Of a stretch of DNA of 64,000 nucleotides, positions 51,202 through 60,031 are shown piece by piece; within the stretch, counting starts at the first letter, position 1, and every line of letters begins with the position of its first letter. Below the pieces are notes generated by a model. It saw nothing but the letters and a program-made list of their open reading frames with translations. It made no database searches and was not told the DNA's origin. The stretch lies in NCBI GenBank assembly GCA_965208605.1, contig OZ242345.1, positions 310,001 to 374,000 on the forward strand. The letters are read 5' to 3'. Source of the DNA: UBA9659 sp965208605. GTDB lineage: Bacteria > Pseudomonadota > Gammaproteobacteria > Pseudomonadales > Azotimanducaceae. Made by a program: the position numbers and the translations under genes.

Positions 51202-52080
51202 ATGCCTAGTGCAGGTGCTCAATTTAGATTGGCGTTACAAGAAGAGTCGCCGTTACAGATAGCGGGGACGATCAATGCCTATGCTGCCATCATGGCTGAG
51301 GCGGTGGGTTTTAGAGCGATTTATCTGTCTGGCGCGGGGGTTGCCAATGCTTCATTCGGGCTGCCTGACCTGGGTATGACTTCGCTCACCGATGTCCTGG
51401 AGGAGGTGCGCCGCATTACTTCGGCGACCCCGCTCCCGCTGCTGGTTGATGTAGACACGGGCTGGGGCGGTGCTTTTAATATCGCCCGTACCCTTAGAGA
51501 AATGATCAAAGCCGGAGCCGCTGGTGTCCACCTGGAAGATCAAGTTGCCAGCAAACGCTGTGGGCATCGTCCCAACAAGGCATTGGTCAGCCAGGAAGAA
51601 ATGAGCGACCGGATTAAAGCAGCAGTGGATGCCAAGACTGATCCGGATTTCATCCTCATGGCGCGTACCGATGCCCTGGCGGTGGCGGGCATAGATGAGG
51701 TGCTTGAGCGTCTAGTCTGTTATGAAGCCGCCGGTGCCGATGCTATTTTTGCAGAAGCAATGACTGACCTGGAGATGTACCGACAGGTGGTGGCGGCGGT
51801 TAATCTACCGGTGCTGGCGAATATCACTGAATTCGGTGCCACGCCCTGTTACACCCAGCAAGAACTCGGCAGTGTAGGCGTAGCTATGGCACTCTATCCG
51901 CTATCGGCTTTCCGGGCGATGAACAAGGCAGCCCTGGAGGTTTACCAGAGCATCAGGTCTGAGGGGAGCCCGGCGAAGGTGATTGCCAAGATGCAAACCA
52001 GAGCGGAACTCTATGATTACCTGGGCTACCATGATTATGAGAAGAAGTTAGATGAACTCTTTGCCGATGACAGCACTTGA
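51202..52080 (+). CDS. prpB: 2-methylisocitrate lyase
   Basis: PrpB splits 2-methylisocitrate into pyruvate and succinate in the methylcitrate cycle for propionate. The 292-residue protein matches PrpB: LSGAGVANASFGLPDLGMT, LVDVDTGWGG, HLEDQVASKRCGHRPNKALV (KRCGH holds the catalytic Cys), MARTDALAVAG and NITEFGATPCYT. It heads the prpBCD cluster. The 159-base region upstream, divergent with cysH, contains TATACT near 51165 and three imperfect GTTTTTGYGTGC units. Confidence 0.95.
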   Translation: MPSAGAQFRLALQEESPLQIAGTINAYAAIMAEAVGFRAIYLSGAGVANASFGLPDLGMTSLTDVLEEVRRITSATPLPLLVDVDTGWGGAFNIARTLREMIKAGAAGVHLEDQVASKRCGHRPNKALVSQEEMSDRIKAAVDAKTDPDFILMARTDALAVAGIDEVLERLVCYEAAGADAIFAEAMTDLEMYRQVVAAVNLPVLANITEFGATPCYTQQELGSVGVAMALYPLSAFRAMNKAALEVYQSIRSEGSPAKVIAKMQTRAELYDYLGYHDYEKKLDELFADDST

Positions 52081-52195
52081 GATGCCGGGCATCTATGCCT
52101 TGATGACAGAGGCATATAGAATGTACCAGGTATTCAATCTCGCAAGATTTTAAATAAAGACAGGAATAAACCAGAACAGGGAAAAGGGGTAGCAG

Positions 52196-53338
52196 ATGGC
52201 TGAGCAGAAGAAGGACGGGAAGAAAGCAAGCGGCGCGGGCCTACGCGGCCAGGCAGCGGGGGAAACTGCACTGAGCACCGTAGGCAAGGAAGGGGCAGGG
52301 CTCACCTATCGGGGTTATCGTATAGAGGAACTTGCCGCCCAAGCCAGTTTTGAAGAAGTTGCCTGGATGCTGCTCTATGGTGACCTACCGACTCAGGCAG
52401 AGTTGGACGGCTACAAAGCAAGCCTCACCTCCCAGCGACACCTGCCGGATGCCCTAAAATCAGTGCTCGAACTGATTCCTCGCGACACCCATCCCATGGA
52501 TGTCATGCGTACCGGTACTTCCATGCTCGGCAATCTGGAGCCGGAGCAGAGTTTTGCTGAGCAGCAGGTGGCGGCGGATAGGCTGCTGGCGGCATTGCCG
52601 GGGATCATCTGCTACTGGTATAGGTTCTCCCATGACGGGGTCCGGGTGGATACGGACACCGGCGAAGACAGCCTGGGCGGGCATTTTTTGAAAATGTTGC
52701 AGGGCGAGGAACCGCCAGCGATATATCGGGAGGCAATGAATGTTTCCATGATTTTATATGCTGAGCACGAATTTAATGCCAGTACCTTCACCGCTCGAGT
52801 CTGTGCGGCGACCCTTTCGGATATGTATTCTTGCATCACCGGTGCGATTGGCACCCTGAGAGGCCCCCTCCATGGTGGGGCTAACGAGGCGGCCATGGCG
52901 TTAATAGAAGAGTTTAATTCGGTAGCCGAGGTGCGCCCCGCCATCCTCGCCATGCTGGAACGGAAGGAAACTATCATGGGCTTCGGGCATGCCGTCTATC
53001 GGACTGCTGACCCCCGGAGTGCCATCATCAAGGCATGGGCGGCGCAACTTGCCGAGCGGCGCGGCGAGAGCAAGCCCATCTATGATATTGCTTGTGAAAT
53101 CGCTGCTGTCATGCAGGAGACCAAGGCACTCTTTCCGAATACTGACTTCTTCCATGCACCTGCCTACCACTCTCTGGGCATCCCAACCCGTATTTTCACA
53201 CCCATTTTTGTGATGTCCCGGGTTACCGGCTGGGCGGCACATGTGATGGAGCAGCGGTCCAATAACCGGCTCATTCGTCCTGATGCCGACTATGTGGGTC
53301 TCGAGCCGCGCGATTATATCCCCCTGGACCAACGTTGA
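52196..53338 (+). CDS. prpC: 2-methylcitrate synthase
   Basis: PrpC condenses propionyl-CoA with oxaloacetate. The 380-residue product has the citrate synthase-family catalytic regions LHGGANEAAMALIEE, MGFGHAVYRTADPRSAIIK (His) and FFHAPAYHSLGIPTRIFTPIFVMSRVTGWAAHVMEQ, the last typical of methylcitrate synthases. AAGGGG lies 7 bases before the ATG. The stop codon is the start of a 14-bp tandem array (53334-53380). The position between prpB and prpD supports the specific call over plain citrate synthase. Confidence 0.94.
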   Translation: MAEQKKDGKKASGAGLRGQAAGETALSTVGKEGAGLTYRGYRIEELAAQASFEEVAWMLLYGDLPTQAELDGYKASLTSQRHLPDALKSVLELIPRDTHPMDVMRTGTSMLGNLEPEQSFAEQQVAADRLLAALPGIICYWYRFSHDGVRVDTDTGEDSLGGHFLKMLQGEEPPAIYREAMNVSMILYAEHEFNASTFTARVCAATLSDMYSCITGAIGTLRGPLHGGANEAAMALIEEFNSVAEVRPAILAMLERKETIMGFGHAVYRTADPRSAIIKAWAAQLAERRGESKPIYDIACEIAAVMQETKALFPNTDFFHAPAYHSLGIPTRIFTPIFVMSRVTGWAAHVMEQRSNNRLIRPDADYVGLEPRDYIPLDQR

Positions 53339-53385
53339 TAGACGCTCGTTGATAGACGCTCGCTGATAGACGCTCGCTGATACCA
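53334..53385. repeat. 14-bp tandem units at the prpC stop
   Basis: GTTGATAGACGCTC stands twice, then GCTGATAGACGCTC, then a partial unit. The first unit contains the prpC stop codon. The remainder of the prpC-prpD gap is AT-rich and shows no gene. Confidence 0.85.
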
Positions 53386-53487
53386 CTGATACCCCTGAGA
53401 CACATAAGACCCCAAGACAGACGGCTTATCCTGCCTGATTCAACATTATTTCTTCAATAAATAGTTATGTTAAACAATAGGTTATGA

Positions 53488-54933
53488 ATGACTTCCAATG
53501 TAGATGTTAACGCTAGACCCCGCCCAGACCCAGAGTTGGTGGCGATTGCCGACTATGTGGATGCTGCCGAGATTGATAGCCCCGAAGCATACAACACGGC
53601 GCGTTATTGCCTGATGGACACCCTTGCCTGCGGCATGCTGGCATTGGACTTCCCGGAATGTACCAAACTGCTGGGCCCCCTGGTGCCCGATACGCAGGTC
53701 AAAAATGGTGCTCGGGTGCCGGGTACTAGCCATGTGCTAGATCCGGTGAAGGCGGCTTTTGACATAGGTACCATTATTCGCTGGCTGGATTTCAACGATA
53801 CCTGGCTGGCGGCAGAATGGGGGCATCCGTCGGACAATCTTGGCGGCATTCTTGCGGTGGCTGATTATCTGTCCCGGACGCGCCTTGCCGCGGGTGAAGA
53901 CCCGCTACTGATGAAGGAACTGCTGACAGCCATGATTAAGGCGCATGAGATTCAGGGCTGCCTCGCCTTGGAAAACAGCTTTAACCGGATGGGTTTGTGT
54001 CATGTACTGCTGGTACGGGTGGCAACAGCAGCAGTCGTAGCGAAGTTGCTCGGTGCAGACCGGGAGCAGATTATTGATGCGCTGTCCCAGGCCTGGCTGG
54101 ACGGCTCCAGCCTGCGTACCTATCGCCATGCGCCTAATACGGGACCCCGCAAAAGTTGGGCTGCGGGTGATGCTACCAGTCGTGGCGTCCGGCTTGCCAT
54201 GCTGACCATGCAAGGGGAGATGGGTTATCCCAGTGTCCTGAGCACCAAGACCTGGGGCTTCTACGATGTCTCTTTTGGGGGCAAGTCTTTCCGCTTCCAG
54301 CGTCCTTATGGGTCTTATGTGATGGAAAATATTCTGTTCAAGATTTCATTCCCCGCCGAATTCCATGCGCAGACGGCGGTTGAGGCGGCTATCACTCTGC
54401 ATCCTCAGGTGGTATCACGGCTGGATGATATTGAGCGGATTCAGTTGACCACCCATGAGTCGGCAATACGGATTATCTCCAAGTCGGGCGAGTTACATAA
54501 TCCCGCTGACCGGGATCACTGTTTGCAATACATGACGGCAATTGGTCTGCTCAAAGGCAAGTTAACGGCGGAAGACTATGAAGATGCGGCGGCTGCTGAC
54601 CCGCGCATTGATGCCCTCAGGAGCAAGATGGAGGTGGTGGAGGAGGCGACCTATAGCCGGGAATATCACCAGGCGGATAAACGCTCCATCACCAATGCGG
54701 TGCAGGTCTTCTTCAAGGATGGCTCGGCCACCGAGCAGGTCCTTATTGAGTATCCGCTGGGGCATAAACGGCGGCGCGCGGAGGGCATACCGGCACTAGT
54801 CGTCAAGTTTCGCGAGGCACTGGCAAGGCGTCTGCCCGCTGCCAACGTCAGTGCCATTGATGACCTCTGCCATGACCAGGAACGACTCCACGCCACCCCG
54901 GTCAACGAGTTTATGGATCTGTGGGTGCTCTGA
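53488..54933 (+). CDS. prpD: 2-methylcitrate dehydratase
   Basis: This 481-residue MmgE/PrpD-family protein has YCLMDTLACGMLALDFPECTKLLGP, GTSHVLDPVKAAFDIGTIIRWLDFNDTWLAAEWGHPSDNLGGILA, GPRKSWAAGDATSRGVRLA and SFRFQRPYGSYVMENILFKISFPAEFHAQTAVEAA, all typical of PrpD. It dehydrates 2-methylcitrate to 2-methylaconitate. Third gene of the prp cluster, 149 bases after prpC. An AcnD/PrpF pair, which some bacteria use instead, is not seen. Confidence 0.95.
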   Translation: MTSNVDVNARPRPDPELVAIADYVDAAEIDSPEAYNTARYCLMDTLACGMLALDFPECTKLLGPLVPDTQVKNGARVPGTSHVLDPVKAAFDIGTIIRWLDFNDTWLAAEWGHPSDNLGGILAVADYLSRTRLAAGEDPLLMKELLTAMIKAHEIQGCLALENSFNRMGLCHVLLVRVATAAVVAKLLGADREQIIDALSQAWLDGSSLRTYRHAPNTGPRKSWAAGDATSRGVRLAMLTMQGEMGYPSVLSTKTWGFYDVSFGGKSFRFQRPYGSYVMENILFKISFPAEFHAQTAVEAAITLHPQVVSRLDDIERIQLTTHESAIRIISKSGELHNPADRDHCLQYMTAIGLLKGKLTAEDYEDAAAADPRIDALRSKMEVVEEATYSREYHQADKRSITNAVQVFFKDGSATEQVLIEYPLGHKRRRAEGIPALVVKFREALARRLPAANVSAIDDLCHDQERLHATPVNEFMDLWVL

Positions 54934-55006
54934 GCTTTTTCTAGGGAAGCCGCAGGGGGCGTAAAAGATGGCTGGGCTAGTGGTGAATATGAAGGGCGCT
55001 CACCGA

Positions 55007-55447
55007 TTACTCCACCGCCTCAACGATGAGTACCGACCCCTCGGCGTCAATGACTTTCACCTCAGTGTCTTTTTCCAACGCGGGTCCTGATACCCGCCAG
55101 TAGGTATCATCCACTTTAATTTTCCCCTCGCCTTGTTTGATGCTCTCACTCAGGGTAAAGACCCTGCCGATGTATTGCTCTGCCCGGCGATTCAGTTTGG
55201 GTACTTCAGACTTGTTTTGTTTATTAACCAGATAATGCCTTGACAGAATGACCGCGATAACCGAAAGGACCGAAAAGATGACAAATTGCATCTGCCAAGA
55301 GATTTCCGGGAACACATATAACACCAGAGCGGTGACCAGTGCGGCAACACCGAGCCACAAGAAATAGGTAATAGACGCTACTAACTCAAGTGCAAACAAC
55401 ACCAGGCCGATGCACAACCAGATCCAAAATGATAATTCAGGCAACAT
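55007..55447 (-). CDS. NfeD-like membrane protein
   Basis: This 146-residue protein has TM segments at the N terminus (SFWIWLCIGLVLFALELVASITYFLWLGVAALVTALVLYV...) and a C-terminal OB-fold-like domain (RRAEQYIGRVFTLSESIKQGEGKIKVDDTYWRVSGP). This is the short NfeD type that pairs with SPFH proteins (YbbK/QmcA with YbbL). Its start is 2 bases after the stop of the SPFH gene. The pair probably organises membrane microdomains or protein quality control. Confidence 0.9.
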   Translation of the reverse strand: MLPELSFWIWLCIGLVLFALELVASITYFLWLGVAALVTALVLYVFPEISWQMQFVIFSVLSVIAVILSRHYLVNKQNKSEVPKLNRRAEQYIGRVFTLSESIKQGEGKIKVDDTYWRVSGPALEKDTEVKVIDAEGSVLIVEAVE

Positions 55448-55449
55448 AA

Positions 55450-56391
55450 TTATTTACTCTCTTTATTCTCTGGTTTGTCGGATGTTAATGAGTTTTTGAC
55501 CAGTTCCGAAATGCCACCAATTGAGCTGACCAGGCTACTCAACTCCATAGGCAAGAAGAGCACCTTCTGATTTTCTGCCGCACCAATAGTCTGCAAGGCT
55601 TCAACATATTTGGTAGCGACAAAATAATTCACGGCTTGCATATCACCTGCGGCAATGGCTTCAGACACCATACGGGTTGCTTCGGCTTCAGCCTGGGCTA
55701 ATCTTTCTCTGGCTTCTGCCTGCCGGAAGGCAGCTTCTTTTTCTCCCTCGGCATCAAGAATCAATGCGCGTTTTTGTCCTTCTGCTTTGAGAATATCGGC
55801 CTGTCTTGAACCTTCCGCATCCAGGATGGCAGCGCGTTTATCCCGTTCGGCTTTCATTTGCCGTGCCATAGAATCAACCAGATCTTGCGGCGGGCTAATA
55901 TCTTTGATTTCTATGCGGGTCACCTTGATACCCCAGGGTGTGGTAGCGGCATCGACGACATGCAGCAGGGAGGCGTTGATTGAATCGCGCTTTGACAGGG
56001 ACTCATCCAGGTCCATGGAGCCCAAGACGGTACGGATATTGGTCATGGTTAAGTTAATGGAAGCATGTTCCAGCGCATTGACTTCATAACTGGCTTTGGC
56101 CGCATCAATAACCTGAAAAAACAACACACCGTCAACTCTCACCACCGCATTGTCTTTGGTAATCACTTCTTGAGAGGGCACATCCAGCACCCGCTCCATC
56201 ATGTTGACCTTGGCGCCAATAGCATCAATAAATGGAATGAGTATATGGAACCCGGGACCGAAGGTTCTGGTGAATCTGCCCAGTCTTTCTATAGTGTACT
56301 CGTAGCCCTGCTGGACGATAACAATACCCTTGAAGACGATAAGAATGGCAACGATGACGATGATGATTGCGACTACTGAGGCTTCGATCAT
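55450..56391 (-). CDS. SPFH/stomatin-like protein (QmcA-like)
   Basis: This 313-residue protein has one N-terminal TM segment (VVAIIIVIVAILIVFKGIVIV), an SPFH domain (QQGYEYTIERLGRFTRTFGPGFHILIPFIDAIGAKVNMMERVLDVPSQEVITKDN...) and a long charged, Ala-rich coiled coil with AEG/EGxK repeats (RAAILDAEGSRQADILKAEGQKRALILDAEGEKEAAFRQAEARE). It is closest to QmcA (YbbK). Such proteins form large ring or cage assemblies in the membrane. It heads a two-gene operon with the NfeD-like gene. Confidence 0.92.
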   Translation of the reverse strand: MIEASVVAIIIVIVAILIVFKGIVIVQQGYEYTIERLGRFTRTFGPGFHILIPFIDAIGAKVNMMERVLDVPSQEVITKDNAVVRVDGVLFFQVIDAAKASYEVNALEHASINLTMTNIRTVLGSMDLDESLSKRDSINASLLHVVDAATTPWGIKVTRIEIKDISPPQDLVDSMARQMKAERDKRAAILDAEGSRQADILKAEGQKRALILDAEGEKEAAFRQAEARERLAQAEAEATRMVSEAIAAGDMQAVNYFVATKYVEALQTIGAAENQKVLFLPMELSSLVSSIGGISELVKNSLTSDKPENKESK

Positions 56392-56484
56392 TTTGTTTCC
56401 CTATACCTTTATGTTGTGTAACGCCAATGATATGCGACTAGTGGGCAGACCGACAATAGTTGAGGAAGCAAATAGGTGCCACTA

Positions 56485-57906
56485 TCACAACTCCTCTTCA
56501 TCCAAAATCTTGTGCACCAGCATTTCGGCAGCGCCGATGTAGGTAGCGGGAGTAAGTTGCCTCATGGCCTGCTTGACTTCGTCTGGCAGTGCTTGTTTGT
56601 CAGGTAGCGAGCCCAGCAGACTGTCCAGTATGGCGTCAATAGCTTCTTTGCCCAGTGATGCGCCGCGCGTCAGGGCTTTTACTTTCTCGTAGGCTTCGGG
56701 AATGTCGTGTTTGCGCATCAGGGTCTGAATAGGCTCGGCAAGCACTTCCCAATGGGCATCAAGGTCTGCCGCGAGCCCTTCTGTATTGACTTCAAGTTTC
56801 CCCAGACCCTTCAAGGTGGACTGCCAGGCAATCAGACTATGCGCCATGCCGACGCCAAGGTTCCGTAGTCGGGTGGAGTCCGTCAGGTCTCGCTGCCAGC
56901 GGGAAACCGGCAGATGCTCCGCCAGATGTGCCAGGATTGCCTGAGCCATACCGAGGTTGCCTTCCGAGTTCTCAAAATCAATCGGGTTGACCTTGTGCGG
57001 CATGGTGGAAGAGCCTGTTTCCCCCGCCACCTTTTTCAGTGTGAAATAATCAATGGCAACCCAGGACCAAATATCCCGATCAAAATCTATCACTATGGTG
57101 TTGAAGCGCATGATGGCATGGCAAAACTCGGCGATATAGTCATGGGGTTCTATTTGTGTGGTGTAAGGATTCCAACTGAGTCCCAGACTAGTGACAAACT
57201 GCTCACTGAGCGCCAACCAATCAACATCAGGATAGGCTGCCAGATGCGCATTAAAATTACCCACAGCACCATTGAGCTTGCCGCGCACCTCCACTTGGTT
57301 TAACGCATGACTTTGCCGGCGGAGCCGCACCAGGACATTAGCGAGTTCCTTCCCCAGGGTGGTCGGGGAGGCGACCTGACCATGGGTTCTGGATAGCATA
57401 GGCAGGGCCGCATAGCGCCGCGCCAGTGCGCCGATTTTTGTCCTGAGTGCCGTCATGGCCGGTGCCAGTTGCTCCTGGCGCATGCTGTTGAGCATCAAGC
57501 CCCAGGCGAGGTTGTTGATGTCTTCGGAGGTACAAGCGAAGTGAATGAATTCGCGGTGGCCTGGTAGCCCCGCATCGCCGTGCTGAGCAAATGCCTCCTT
57601 GAGAAAATACTCCACTGCTTTTACATCGTGGTTTGTTTCCGCCTCAATCGCCTTCACTCGCGCCGCATCATCAAGGCTGAAGTTCTTGAGCAGCTCTTCC
57701 AGCAGTGTATTTTGTGCCCTGCTCAGGGGAGGCAATTCTTTGATGGCAGGGGTCTCGGCAAGCCATTGAAACCAGCGCACTTCCACCAGGAGCCGATGAT
57801 AGATAAGACCGTACTCGCTACTCACGGCGCGCAGGGCAGCGGTCTTGGCGGCGTATCTGCCATCAATGGGGCTGATGGCGGTCAGGCTGGATAATTCTAA
57901 AGTCAT
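56485..57906 (-). CDS. purB: adenylosuccinate lyase
   Basis: PurB acts twice in purine synthesis, releasing fumarate from SAICAR and adenylosuccinate. The 473-residue protein starts MTLELSSLTAISPIDGRYAAKT, has HFACTSEDINNLAWGLML, SRTHGQVASPTTLGKELANV and the fumarase-lyase signature GSSTMPHKVNPIDFENSEGN. The start overlaps the mnmA stop by 4 bases (ATGA). In E. coli mnmA and purB are separated by hflD; here hflD is missing between them. Confidence 0.96.
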   Translation of the reverse strand: MTLELSSLTAISPIDGRYAAKTAALRAVSSEYGLIYHRLLVEVRWFQWLAETPAIKELPPLSRAQNTLLEELLKNFSLDDAARVKAIEAETNHDVKAVEYFLKEAFAQHGDAGLPGHREFIHFACTSEDINNLAWGLMLNSMRQEQLAPAMTALRTKIGALARRYAALPMLSRTHGQVASPTTLGKELANVLVRLRRQSHALNQVEVRGKLNGAVGNFNAHLAAYPDVDWLALSEQFVTSLGLSWNPYTTQIEPHDYIAEFCHAIMRFNTIVIDFDRDIWSWVAIDYFTLKKVAGETGSSTMPHKVNPIDFENSEGNLGMAQAILAHLAEHLPVSRWQRDLTDSTRLRNLGVGMAHSLIAWQSTLKGLGKLEVNTEGLAADLDAHWEVLAEPIQTLMRKHDIPEAYEKVKALTRGASLGKEAIDAILDSLLGSLPDKQALPDEVKQAMRQLTPATYIGAAEMLVHKILDEEEL

Positions 57907-59093
57907 GCCCTCTCCAGGATGTCGGTGGGTTGCTTTCCTGTTGTGTCGTCCACTCGCGTCTTGTCAAGCAGCGTCTTGTCAAGCAGCGCTTCGGCGTCCG
58001 TGGTTTCAATCATGCCACCGCCCAGGCACAGCTCCTCCTGATACAGGCATGCCCACTGTCCCGGGGTGACCGACCGCTGGGGCCTATCAAAAGTTATCTG
58101 GTAACCTTGTTGGTCTGGGTAGTCTCTTGGCCTGCTGAGGACACCACTTTGGTCAGGCTGACGGTAGCGCGTTTGTATCATGCAGCGCAGTGGTAGCGAC
58201 GGTGCGCTGCCAATCCAATGGATGTCGTTCAGCCTCAGCTGATTGCAGAAGAGGGCCGGGTGCTGATTGCCCTGGACGACAATCAGATGATTGCGATTAA
58301 GGACCTTGCCAATGACATACCAGGGGGCTTCCGAGGTGTTTTTGACGCCACCTATACCGAGCCCCTGTCGTTGCCCGAGGGTGTGGAACATCAAACCATC
58401 ATGCTTGCCGACGCATTGTCCATCGGGAGTAACGATGTCGCCCGGCTGCATGGGTAGCCATCTTTTCAGGAAGTCTTTAAGCCGCCGCTCACCAATAAAA
58501 CATATACCGGTGGAATCTTTTTTGGCATGGGTAGGCAGTCCGGCCGCCCGTGCCATATCACGCACCTGACTTTTGCGCAGTTCACCCAGGGGAAAGATAG
58601 CTTGGCTGAGTGCTTCCTGGGGGACGGATTGCAGGAAGTAACTTTGATCCTTTTCGGTATCCAGCCCCTTGCAAAGACGCACTTCACCCGCAATCGTTTT
58701 GAGTCGCGCATAGTGGCCCGTAGCGATCTGAGTGGCGCCCAGACTTTGCGCATATTCGGCGAAGACCTTAAATTTAATTTCTCGATTACACAGCACATCG
58801 GGATTGGGCGTTCTGCCGCGCTGGTATTCATTGAGGAACTGAGCGAAGACATTATCCCAATATTCGGTGGCGAAGTTGGCAAGATGCAGGGTGATACCCA
58901 GTTGGTCGCAGACGGCACGGGCATCAACAAGATCAGCAGCGGCAGTGCAGTAGGGTCGGCCATCGTCTTCTTCCCAGTTTTTCATGAACAAACCGGCAAC
59001 CTCATAGCCGGCTTCTAAGAGCAATAATGCCGCGACGGAGGAATCCACGCCGCCGGACATGCCCACTATGACGCTGGTACCGGGTCTGTTCAT
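57903..59093 (-). CDS. mnmA: tRNA-specific 2-thiouridylase
   Basis: MnmA adds sulfur to U34 of Lys, Glu and Gln tRNAs. SVIVGMSGGVDSSVAA is the ATP PP-loop; the two catalytic Cys are in NPDVLCNREIKF and STGICFIGERR. The C-terminal domain ends with GQWACLYQEELCLGGGMIE. After that come about 30 extra residues, with LLDKTLLDKTRVDDT encoded by a short tandem repeat. I took ATG 59093 (MNRPGTSVIVG); the frame is open to 59120. Co-transcribed with purB. Confidence 0.94.
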   Translation of the reverse strand: MNRPGTSVIVGMSGGVDSSVAALLLLEAGYEVAGLFMKNWEEDDGRPYCTAAADLVDARAVCDQLGITLHLANFATEYWDNVFAQFLNEYQRGRTPNPDVLCNREIKFKVFAEYAQSLGATQIATGHYARLKTIAGEVRLCKGLDTEKDQSYFLQSVPQEALSQAIFPLGELRKSQVRDMARAAGLPTHAKKDSTGICFIGERRLKDFLKRWLPMQPGDIVTPDGQCVGKHDGLMFHTLGQRQGLGIGGVKNTSEAPWYVIGKVLNRNHLIVVQGNQHPALFCNQLRLNDIHWIGSAPSLPLRCMIQTRYRQPDQSGVLSRPRDYPDQQGYQITFDRPQRSVTPGQWACLYQEELCLGGGMIETTDAEALLDKTLLDKTRVDDTTGKQPTDILERA

Positions 59094-59254
59094 CGCTGGT
59101 GTCTGGCAATAAAGCGGCATTTTACGCTACCCCAGGGAGATATGTAAGGCGGTAGAGAAGGCGGGAAGGGCGCGAGAATAACATGGGTTTGCTTGGCTCG
59201 GTGGGCGTCTATAAGATGCTCTCTTCTCATCCCTCCATGAGAAATAAAACGGTT

Positions 59255-60016
59255 ATGGAATACGATGTCATCAGTCTACTGCTGTTGGTTGCAGTGGGCG
59301 TTTTGTCGGGTTTTATCAACACACTTGCTGGTGGCGGCTCCATGCTGGTGTTACCGGCAATGCTCTTCTTAGGCATGCCCGCGGACATTGCCAACGCCAC
59401 TATCCGGGTGGGTATCTTCGTGCAGTCCATGGCGGGGATGAAGGGCTTCCACAGTCGCGGGCATCTTGATAGCAGCGCTATTATTCCGATCTTGATTCCC
59501 GCCATACCCGGTGCGCTACTCGGGGCGCTGCTCGCTTCCTGGTTACCCCTGTGGATTTTGAAGCCGACCCTGCTCAGTGCCATGATTATCATGGCACTCG
59601 CCATTCTCATCAAGCCGGAAGCTGTCATCTCATCAGTCGGGTCAATGCCTCATCAATTGCGAGACCGGCCCCTCGCTGTCTTGAGTTTATTCATGGCCGG
59701 CGTCTACGGCGGCTTTGTTCAAGCGGGTGTAGGGTTTATCCTGATTGCGGCACTTGCTGCTGGCCTAGGTTATGATCTGCTGCGTACCCATGCCCTCAAG
59801 ACAGTCTGCACCGCAGTCTTCTCTGCTGTTGCCCTGGGTATATTTGCTTGGCGCGACCAGGTGTGGTGGCTACCGGGCATCATGCTTGCCATAGGTAGTG
59901 TGATTGGTGCTATGGGCGGGGTTCGTTTTGCTATTAAGGTGGACCAGAGCCGATTAAAATGGATTTTGTTCATCATGGTGACACTCACCTGCCTGGGCGC
60001 ATACTGGTCCGATTAA
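59255..60016 (+). CDS. TauE/SafE family transporter (second)
   Basis: This protein of about 253 residues has eight hydrophobic segments. The two half motifs are GVLSGFINTLAGGGSMLVLPAMLFLGMP and MAGVYGGFVQAGVGFILIAALAAGLGYD, typical of TauE/SafE proteins. The frame opens at 59183; ATG 59255 gives the usual N terminus (MEYDVISLLLLVAVGV), and 59237 is also possible. It is not close in sequence to the other TauE in this window (49382-50182) and is probably a paralogue with another substrate. It is divergent from mnmA and 15 bases upstream of glnS. Confidence 0.87.
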   Translation: MEYDVISLLLLVAVGVLSGFINTLAGGGSMLVLPAMLFLGMPADIANATIRVGIFVQSMAGMKGFHSRGHLDSSAIIPILIPAIPGALLGALLASWLPLWILKPTLLSAMIIMALAILIKPEAVISSVGSMPHQLRDRPLAVLSLFMAGVYGGFVQAGVGFILIAALAAGLGYDLLRTHALKTVCTAVFSAVALGIFAWRDQVWWLPGIMLAIGSVIGAMGGVRFAIKVDQSRLKWILFIMVTLTCLGAYWSD

Positions 60017-60031
60017 AACTGAGTACCTTAG

